DNA from: Agapanthus africanus
Lineage: Eukaryota > Streptophyta > Magnoliopsida > Asparagales > Amaryllidaceae
Direction of reading: 5' to 3'
Length of the DNA: 64,000 nucleotides
NCBI GenBank assembly: GCA_030015575.1
Contig: JASDDO010000006.1
Location: 106,694,045-106,758,044 of the forward strand
Part shown: positions 23,666 to 64,000 of the stretch, one piece after another
Position numbering within the stretch: position 1 is the stretch's first letter
Layout: every line of letters starts with the position of its first letter
The notes under the pieces: model-generated
The model's input: only the letters and a program-made list of their open reading frames with translations
Database searches by the model: none
Told to the model about the DNA's origin: nothing
Program-made: the position numbers and the translations under genes

Positions 23666-24262
23666 GCTGCCCTTGCTTCGGGCTTGGGCGATGGAGCGGC
23701 TTCGACTTCGCTCTATCATGTTCCTCAGATCCTCAGGGTGAACCCTTCGAGGCTCCTCTCGACGTGCGCTATGGGTACAGCCTCGATGATTATGGTGACA
23801 TCGGTCTTCCCAGAAATCAGGCGATCTAACCAACGTCGCCTCAGAGGGTGAAGGAACGCGGCGAGCATTGAAACAACAATTTGGTTGGTCCTGAGACCTC
23901 GGCGTTGGACTGTCCGGTACCCAACAAGTCATGGAATCATTCCTCATATGGGGGCCGCGACTGCCGAAATTGGCACGCTGGTGTTCTGTGGTGTCGAGGT
24001 TGGCATGAGCGAGGTCGAAGACCTGAATGTGTCCCTCTACCGCTTCGTGCATGCCGCCGTTCTAAGGAGCAGGGGTTGCAGCTTGTCGGGCGTGGCTGGC
24101 AGTTTGAACACAAGCGAGTGAGTCCACCATGGCCGTCAGTCGGTCGATCCGTACCGTTAGGGCTTCGACAATGTTGGGAGGAAGAGTGGAACTGTCCCCG
24201 CCTCCGTTGCGGAGGACGGAATGACTCATGCTAGGATCTTCGTGGCGATGATTGCTGGCCAT
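23666..24262 (-). pseudogene. Ty3/Gypsy gag, N-terminal part
   Basis: The minus strand opens with MASNHRHEDPSMSHSVL about 45 bases after the primer site. A heptad-like stretch PPNIVEALTVRIDRLTAMVD follows, typical of Gypsy gag N-termini. After a stop near 24062 it continues as an Arg/Ser-rich part with RREEPRRVHPEDLRNMIERS and RSRSIAQARSKGS. It ends where the inverted pol piece starts. The rest of the gag is at 12518-13271. Confidence 0.7.
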
Positions 24263-24308
24263 CGAATCGAAGGCAGAAGATCAACTTTTTGGGTAGAAAA
24301 ACTTTTGT

Positions 24309-24327
24309 TCCCACAGACGGCGCCAAC
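24309..24327 (-). promoter_or_regulatory. Primer binding site of the Gypsy element
   Basis: The minus strand reads TTGGCGCCGTCTGTGGGAAC next to the LTR, a primer site well known in plant Gypsy elements. It places the 5' LTR at 24328-25083 and the minus orientation of the base element. Confidence 0.8.
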
Positions 24328-25083
24328 TGATGGAGGTCGGGATCTCCCTTAGTTGTTGTCCTCCGTCGATCTGTGGCCAGCAGGGTTGAACGGTTCAGAT
24401 TTGTGGTGGAGGTTGGGTGTGTATCTCAATGGGTTTTTGATTGTTATTGACGCCGAGCTACCTGCAAAGGAAGTCCCGGGGTGGGAAACCACCATAGGAC
24501 CCTCCGACGATCAAGTAAGTACCGGGGAATAGTCAAGCAGAGTAGCGGCATATTGGATTGAATTCCAGTTACCTGAACCGTCTGGAGGAGGGGTTTATAT
24601 AGAGGTCGCATCGGAGCGATCAGTTGCGAGATTCTCGCCGTCGGTTCCGCCCAGACGTAACGTCCGCCTTAATGGCGAGATGCTGGCGTGTGATGTGGGG
24701 GCGTGGAGCGGCGGAGATCTCGCTGTGGCGAGATACACGAAGCCGTTATGATGACGCTCATTCTCCATGCTCCCATCCAAACAGGGGCACTGAGGAACCT
24801 CAGTTATAGGATAGCTCGGAGGCGAGCAAGGAAACTGAGGAAGCTCAACTCTATGATTGCTCGAAGACGAGCTATTGGCTGGTGGTTAGGTGAAGAGGGA
24901 ACATACTCAGGGGAGGCCCCAAAAGGTCGGGTGCTACCTCGGAGGCGAGGCGCCGAGGAATGTCTCCATTGCGTTATACCTATTCTAGCTCCATAGCCCA
25001 CAAGAATCTAATGGGCTTATGTAGATAACACGCCATCTGCTACGTGTCGTGATCTGGGGAATCCCCATTTATGGGTATCATCA
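24328..25083 (-). repeat. 5' LTR of the base Gypsy element
   Basis: On the plus strand it starts TGATGGAGGTCGGGATCTCC beside the primer site and ends GGGTATCATCA, so the minus strand starts TGATGATACCC. It is about 756 bp; the outer end could be three bases shorter. The partner LTR would be left of the window, so neither identity nor target duplication can be checked. Confidence 0.75.
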
Positions 25084-25358
25084 CATATAGAATGGACTTC
25101 AAAGAGGAGATGACTCGAAGACTTGATGACGACGATGGTCTTTACTTGAATCTTAAAGTGACTTCAAGTGGTTGAACATGAGAGAAGGGTTTGACTTGAT
25201 TGGAGGAAAGTCGGAGCTTAGTTTCCTTTGGTCTTTGAGAGAAAATGAGAGAGTGCGAGAGAGTGAAGGAGAATGAGAGGAGGAGAAAATGAGGAGGGAA
25301 TTGAGAAGGAGAATGTGAGAAAATGAGGAGTGCGAAGAGAGAGAATGTGTAGGCCTGG
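25084..25358. other. Spacer with a GA-rich stretch
   Basis: No gene is visible. Bases 25240-25345 are strongly GA-rich on the plus strand (repeated GAGAG and GGAGAA), which creates long but meaningless open frames on the other strand. Confidence 0.6.
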
Positions 25359-25366
25359 GCTCAACA

Positions 25367-26042
25367 TAAGGGTGTAAACGAGCCGAACTCGAGCCGGCCA
25401 AGCTCTGCTCGAGTTCGGCTCGTGGTTCTTTTTGTCGGCCCAAGTCTGGCTCGTTTAGTTAATCGAGCTAGAGATGCTCGGCTCGAGTCCGGCTCGATTA
25501 AATATGCCCAGCTCGTGTTCGGTTCATTTGTGGCCCATTAACTAAACGAGCCGAGCTCAACTGAGCTCGTTTAGAGCTCGTTTGTGAGTTGAGCCCGTTT
25601 GTGAGTTCGGCTCGTTTACTCATATTAATAGTATCTTCCAAGAAAAACACATAATTAACAATAATGTTTAAAACTCAGGGTTTTGATATATGGAAAAATT
25701 AAAAAACATTAACATCTAGGGTATTGAATGGGTCTAAGTGCTGGGCTTTATATTTAACTCAGTACACTTTATATATTGTCATTTAATTGAATTAAGCGTT
25801 CTGAGAGTTGTATAGAATCTGCTATATATTACATATTATTGTTTTTTTCAAACTGTGTAACCCAGCCGAACCCGAGTCAATACCGAACGAACCTGGCTGA
25901 GCTCGAGTCTAGCTCGTTTAATAAACGAGTCAGGCTTTCTGGCTCATGTCCGGCTCGTTAATAAATGAACCGAATTTGAACGAGCTGATACCGAGCCGAA
26001 CTTTAATCGAATCCGAACTGGCTCGTTCAATTACCACCCCTA
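25367..26042. mobile_element. Non-autonomous hAT-type element
   Basis: The element starts TAAGGGTGTAAACGAGCC and ends GGCTCGTTCAATTACCACCCCTA, giving short inverted ends TARGGGTG. It is flanked by an 8-bp duplication GCTCAACA (25359-25366 and 26043-26050), the length expected for hAT. Inside are many copies of the GAGCTCG/CGAGCCG words in both orientations. It has no transposase. Confidence 0.8.
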
Positions 26043-26050
26043 GCTCAACA

Positions 26051-26393
26051 TGATTCTTCCATGCCTCTCTCTCCCCCCTAGCCATCTATTTGGCCATGAA
26101 GAAAAACAGGGAAACACTAATATTCTAATATGTTAACCATGCCAAATTATAAAATCCCAATTTTCCATTTAGAAAAAGTAACAAAGACATTAACATGAAA
26201 GAAACGTTTGCCCTGCCCAAACTAAGTGTTAATTAGAGTAAGAAAATATTGGTTTTATCAGCTTCCAACGGTATGAATACATTTATATATACACTTAATG
26301 ATAAGCCAATTTAATAATTGGTATTATTTTAATAAAACTCATAATATCTTTATTAAATTTCTATAATAATTTTTTAAAATTATGAAATGTTAC
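26051..26393. other. AT-rich upstream sequence, possible LTR remnant
   Basis: No gene is seen. The last ~100 bases are AT-rich and end ATTATGAAATGTTAC, close to the end of the LARD-family LTRs (GAAATGTTACA). It may be a truncated LTR, but the similarity is short. Confidence 0.3.
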
Positions 26394-26530
26394 GGGGGCC
26401 GGCCGGCGACCAACGTCCGATCGGCGGAAGGCCAGCCGGTGAACGATCGACGATGGCCGGCGGCGAAAGGCCGGGGGACGACCGACGATGGGTAACAGGG
26501 CCGGCCGGCCGGTGGCGAGGGAGGCGGTGG
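26394..26530. other. GC-rich block upstream of the gene
   Basis: About 137 bases are built from CCGGCCGG, CGATCG and GGCGG words in an otherwise AT-rich region. It has no open frame of clear meaning. It lies about 330 bp before the start codon of the RING-LON gene. It could be a transposon part or a CpG-rich promoter element. Confidence 0.4.
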
Positions 26531-26819
26531 CGGATGGTCGTTCATTCATATTAGGCGGGAATATTTCTTGATAGTTTAGGAGGAATAAGATTACTATGAA
26601 ATGATGTAATTTGATTACGGTAAATCTATAATCCTGAAATATCTTTTAACACCGCAACAAGCATGTTAATATTTCAATATAATTTAGGACCTAGATAATA
26701 AAACCACCGGTGGATGAGAATCGACAGAACACGTCTCCCAATTTTGGGCCGCGTGAAAATGGAGGTTCCTCCAATGAACACGCTTCGATTCCCCACCCCT
26801 TCTGGACCTTAATCTACAG

Positions 26820-26856
26820 CCTCTCTCTCTCTCTCTTTATCTCTCTTCTCGTTTTC
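26820..26856 (+). promoter_or_regulatory. Pyrimidine-rich 5' leader of the gene
   Basis: A CT tract (ten CT repeats, then TTTATCTCTCTTCTCG) runs to the start codon. Such tracts are common in plant 5' untranslated regions. A possible TATA-like AGATAATAAAAC lies at 26693-26704. Confidence 0.45.
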
Positions 26857-59379
<32,523 letters not shown>

Positions 59380-61719
59380 GTAAGACTAATAACTCTTGAT
59401 ACGACAAAACTGAAAATTAGAGAAAGGAAGGGAAATAAAGAAAAGATAAGGAGGAAGTTAGAGGAAAGAAGAAACCAAAGAATGAGCGAACCATTTATAA
59501 ACTTATGTATTATAAACGTAAATCACTTAACAACCAACTTATGTATGTGTTAGTCAAATACTTCTATGTGCAAGAAACATAGAGCATGAAATATCCTTAA
59601 GTTATACTACTATCTTTTGCTAGCTTCTATTATTGCTTTGTACACATGCACAATCTTATACTCAAACATACACACGAACACAAAAATACAATGTACTCCC
59701 ATCAGTCAAGAAAACTAAGTATATTATACTAAAACACCACAAACTTTCATCCTTTTTAAGATTAATATGCACTTCATAAGTAACTAGGACGAAACCTGCT
59801 TTTCGTATGGAAAGGAAACATGCCAAATATATGATATAATTAGAATTTTAATGTAAATGAGAATATCTCTTTCTACATCCTATAAACAAAGAACTTATCT
59901 CAATAATCAATGAACAATGCTATTTATCTTACAAAATCTTTTGAATGTCCGATAAATTGCAAGTTCTTATAGGAAAAACAACATACAAAATTATATCTTC
60001 ATATTGTCTTTAATATTAAATTCTAATAAAGTACACGACCTAGTTCCATTACACCTAACTATTATTTATTTTGACCTTACAATATTATGGCTATTTATAT
60101 TATTGTATATACATTTTTCTATAATCCCATATGAAATGATGTTTCAGATTTGGTTCAAATACACGTGTTTGAAATTTCAAATAAAATCCGTTCTTCGCTT
60201 ATTTGAAAACCCTAATTTTAAAAGCAGAGTCTAGTGTTTGAAGATTTAAAATAGGCTGCAAGATTAAAAACAGTTGGTTCCCCAAACTGATTCGGGTTGT
60301 GGATTCCAAGACGAACTTGTCCGCGTAATCCGAAACCATTTCGCCAAAGTTAGACCGCTATGCAGCTGTAAAATGGCTTGTTTTGCCACTGTTCGGCGGT
60401 CCGGGTGTGGCCAAATGGGTTCAAATTTCAGCAGTCACTAAACTGCTTCACGTAGATTTTTTTGCAGGTCTTGGTTGCCGATTCACTTGAGACATTTTCA
60501 GTACCTGAGCACGTGTTTGGATAATCGTCGGTTAGCCTTGGGTGTGTACGTTTGCGTTCATTTTCGTCTCTTGTACCCTAAATCTTGGAACCTGCATAAA
60601 TGTAGCAGACATACCTCACATAGCATTCATTGATATACAAAAACAGATAGAATGATATGTATAACATGCAAATAAACGTGATGAATACTTATCTTTTGCT
60701 CGTTCTCGAGCAAAACACTTATTAAAGAAAAACAAAATTCTAAGCCACTTTCGCAGAAATCGCGGTTGCACTTAACACATACAATAAGCCGTTAACCTCG
60801 AGGTTTCTTTAAAGAAAAAGTGTTGTTTTGTGAGGGTTTGCAGTGAATATACCCATAAAATTCAGAATCAAGTTAGGTCGTAAGTTCTCAAAAAAACTCT
60901 GTTTGCTAACATCTTAATGTCATTATTCATGCTTTTTGAGGCACAAATAACCAGCTAGAAGGTTTATTAAGGCTATAACACCGTTCAATGTGGTTACTCA
61001 TGCTTCATGAGACATGAGTAACCAATTTACTTAGTGTGTTTATTTAATTACATTTCAACACCCTTTAATGTGATTATTCATGCTCTTGAGACACAAATAA
61101 CCAATTTACTATGTGTTTTTTTATTTTGTTTTTTAATATAAAAAATTACGATATATTTCAAGTTATTCTCTACATCCCGAAATTAAAGATACGTGTAAGT
61201 GTAGGATAAGGTGCATACTCTTTACGAAGGGTTATCTTTCATATCGGTTTCTACTTCTAGGATTCAATCATTTCTATCCTATCGACCTTATTTTTCAGAT
61301 TTCGAACTTAAGATTACCTACTTGCTAACTTGATTCAAAGTTTTTATAAATTTTTATGTGATATATACAAGAAAACAAAGAAAAACTACTCTTAAAAAGA
61401 GAAATCAACTATACAAATCCTCTATACCTGATTTTGACAGTATCCTCACTGTCATGTTAAGCTGTGAAGTTCAAGGCATGAGGAGAAAACTGAAAAGAGA
61501 AAATTAGTATACAAATGCTTTGGAAAGTCAAAATATTAATTCCAACCACTCAAATATTTTATCATTATGCAAACGTGACTGGTAAATTATAACACAACAA
61601 AGCAGCTCATGAAATATAGTTGACTCAACATATGCATAAATGGTGTCGAACTTATGGTGCTTTGGAAAAATTCCGAGCTCAAGATGAGGTTGTTTCTCAA
61701 CAGCCGGAAGAATTTAAGG
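59380..61719. other. Start of intron 15
   Basis: AT-rich intron. The stretch 60270-60480 has a more even composition without recognisable coding. A three-unit repeat lies at 60915-61120 and is listed separately. No further LON exon was found. Confidence 0.5.
60915..61120. repeat. Three ~80-bp units with hairpin cores
   Basis: Units contain AATGTCATTATTCATGCT, AATGTGGTTACTCATGCT and AATGTGATTATTCATGCT, each followed by a near-complement. The middle unit is perfect: GTTACTCATG-N10-CATGAGTAAC. Confidence 0.7.
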
Positions 61720-63707
61720 ACGAACTTCATTTCTGAATGGCTTTAGAGAATGTTCTCAATTTTCGATTTTCGTGTGGAACTCGATGAGTCGGCGAGTAAC
61801 TCATCCAAAAACTTGAGTTCATCCTCAAAAATCTCCACAAAACTTCGATCAGAATATCCCTCTTCAATGTCACAAGTATCCTCTTCGAAGGCTTTATGAA
61901 TTGCAGTGACTTCAAAGGTTTGATTGAGGGGGTCACTTAGCTGATTTTTTAGATTGAAAATATTAAGATCAACTGTCATGTTTCCAAAAGTAAGTGTCAT
62001 AGAGCCATTTCTACAGTTGATCAAAGCATTTGAAGTAGTCAGGAAAGGTCGTCTTAAAATCACCGGGATTCGGCTGTTGGGGTTAGCTACAGGTTGTATT
62101 TCAAGAACAATAAAGTCAATGGGAAATATTAATTCCTTGATTTTGATCAACACATCCTCGAGCTCCCCCTTTGGTGTTTTAGTGGAACGACCAGCAAGTT
62201 GCAAGGTGACCTTGGTGGGTTTCAGCTCACCCACCTCCAACTGTTCCTAGACCAGGGAACAAGTTTACACTCGTAGCTAAGTGTAATAACGCATGGTTGA
62301 TGACCTTGTCTCCAACATGAATTGAAATTGTAGGACTGGGTCCTTTTATTTCATCGGTAGAGAATTGGACGAGACATCACTTATGTTGCTAGCTAGAAAG
62401 ACTTTCTTAAGCACTTGTGTATTCTTCTTCTTGGTGCGCATGTCCTTCAAAATTTTTGCATACGCGGGACTTGTTGGATTGCATCAAGAAGAGGAATGTT
62501 GACTTTGACTTGCTTAAAATTTTCCAAAACCTTTTCCATTTGAGTTGATTGCTTGGTAGACCTTAATCGATTTGGAAATGGGGCCTTTCGGTTCAACAGG
62601 TTGGTCTAACTGTGGAGGACTCAGTTTGGAAGAGAGCCGGCTCATGATTTGGTACTGAAATGGAGCATGCAATGGATACAATAGAAGTGTTTTCCAGGAG
62701 ATCGGTTGGACTCAGAGGCAATGTGTGGTTCAACAGAATTGGTCGAGTCATTTAGCATGATAATCTGGTTGTCAATTTGCATACCGGAGCTCAAGGTGGT
62801 GATCATATTCACATGACTAACTTGGTTCTCATGAACCAAATTGACTCGATTGGTTCGAGGATCCTTAGGGTTGATGATTGGTTGACTAGGAAGCGTTCCT
62901 TTCTCTCACTAACCGTAGCAGCCAACTGCCCTATTCGTGCCTCCAGTCTAGTTATCACTTGAGGGTGGCTGTTATGCAATTGCCCGGAGGTTTGCATAAA
63001 AGAGTGTAAACTAGACTCTGGGTCTGCGAAGATTGTTTCAACAAAGCTTCACTCCCCTTTTCTAACGTAGAGACCCTCTTGTCTTCAGGAGTGAAGCAAG
63101 AAAGTGTAAAAGCCGGATTGAGTTGAACAGGGTTGTTTTGATTGGGTGTTGGGCCCATTTTTTGATTTTGAAATGGTTGATTTTGAAATTGCTGGAATGA
63201 TGGAACATAATTGGAGGTTTGAACACCTTAAAATGCGTTTTGATTCCAAGCAAATTGTGGTGATTCCTCCACCCGGGATTATAAGTCTGAGAGAACAGGT
63301 TACTCCAAGGTCTTTGACACATAGCTTTGACTTGTTCTTGATCTCAGAGACCGAGAGAGAACGAACATTCTTCTGTGAGATGGGTAGAGCCACTACAAAC
63401 AACACAAACTGTTCGGGATATTCGATTGATTGGAGATAGTGATGAATTTTTAGGCTCAAAAGCTTCAAGTTTGCGTATCAAAGCAGGCACTTTAGCTACA
63501 GCAGCTACAGAGGTATCAACATTGTGGACGTCGTTCTTGGACAGAGTGGGTTTTTCTCTTTCCCATTGGACAATTTTTTCGTCTAAGTCTTCTAGAAATG
63601 TCCATGCGTCATTTTAATTATTTTTTTTATGAAGTCCCCTTTGACACATGGACTCTAACATTGTTTTGGAGGTGTAATCAAGACCATAGATAATTTGACA
63701 ATCTCCA
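61720..63707 (-). pseudogene. Ty3/Gypsy gag-protease relic (Athila-like)
   Basis: On the minus strand, from right to left: a CCHC knuckle CVVCSGSTHLTEEC (~63415-63370), TYNPGWRNHHN (~63290), FTPEDKRVSTLEKGSEALLK, LEARIGQLAATVSERK (~62950), and a protease-region frame of 165 codons (62240-61743) with LKPTKVTLQLAGRSTKTPKG, EDVLIKIKELIFPIDFIVLE and RRPFLTTSNALI. The order fits gag followed by protease of plant Gypsy elements. The catalytic DxG is not visible, and frames change several times. Reverse transcriptase and integrase are absent, and the right side is cut by an LTR at 63708. It lies in intron 15. Confidence 0.8.
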
Positions 63708-64000
63708 TGTCACGACCTAGAATTGGCCCGTGACGGCCCTAATACTACGCAACGCCTAAAGACGCAACGTAGTAAAAGAAAGCCAAACCCAGAAATCTAA
63801 ACCATAAAAATACGGAAAAGATAATATAAGTTTTGAAACATTTGAAATCGCAACCCAAATTCTTTAAAAGCCTTACTTTCTTTCTTTAAAATTTTAGCAA
63901 CACCCCTTTTTGTAAAACCCAGCAAAGATGAATACAATGCAAATATACGACGCCGTAGCGAAGAAATAAAGACAGTAGAGAGAAAGATGTATATAAAAGA
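63708..64000 (-). mobile_element. Start of another LARD-family LTR
   Basis: It starts TGTCACGACCTAGAATTGGC, directly after Gypsy gag sequence. It shares the CCCAGAAATCTAAACC word with the copies at 782, 8343 and 32391. It runs off the window. Orientation is the same as in all other copies here. Confidence 0.8.

Noticed and set aside
25153..25443. 96-codon minus-strand frame rich in Ser and Leu
   Set aside because: It is produced by the GA-rich stretch and crosses the end of the hAT-type element.

Overview
This is plant nuclear DNA, almost certainly from a flowering plant. It holds one split, expressed-looking gene with short GT-AG exons and long AT-rich introns, surrounded and filled by plant-type LTR retrotransposons (Angela/BARE-like Copia, Copia with an initiator-Met tRNA primer site, Gypsy with a TTGGCGCC primer site), hAT- and Mutator-type miniature elements, a TRIM and a tRNA-derived SINE. 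Nothing bacterial (operon, CRISPR, rRNA) was seen. I cannot name the species.

Left third (1-25083): a nested retrotransposon stack. The base is a decayed minus-strand Gypsy element whose 5' LTR (24328-25083), primer site and gag start are on the right and whose gag C-terminus and protease lie at 12518-13271 and 235-781. It is split by (i) a minus-strand Copia element, 13272-23262, with two 2086-bp LTRs, target duplication GCTAG and an almost open gag-pol; (ii) a minus-strand LARD-type element, 782-12517, with two 4175-bp LTRs, target duplication GACGT and a 3386-bp internal domain without recognisable genes; and (iii) a further LTR end at 1-234. A short Gypsy pol piece in the opposite orientation (23268-23665) interrupts the gag.

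Right part (26857 to beyond 59379): one plus-strand gene for a TPR-RING-LON protein (LONRF type, predicted E3 ubiquitin ligase). I can place 15 coding exons that join in frame to 411 codons; the last part of the LON domain lies beyond the window. Intron 2 is 19.8 kb, and intron 15 is at least 4.6 kb.

The introns carry most of the remaining elements. Intron 2 holds two hAT-type or related miniature elements, tandem duplications, a decayed plus-strand Copia (32307-43990, duplication TGAAT) whose two LTRs each host a different solo LTR (32391-36393 and 41934-43927), and another solo LTR (44717-46299). Intron 9 holds fold-back elements and CT/CA microsatellites. Intron 12 holds a SINE and a 469-bp TRIM. 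Intron 14 holds a Mutator-like element with 9-bp duplication. Intron 15 holds a Gypsy gag-protease relic cut by another LTR of the LARD family (63708 to the window end).

The most unusual signals are not genes: a trio of stem-loops in the LARD LTR with compensatory changes between family members, a ~33-bp periodic array of GTGCAY-N5-RTGCAC dyads in the LARD internal domain, and arrays of the CAGACGTCTG palindrome or its AGACGTCT core in two different intronic LTR families.
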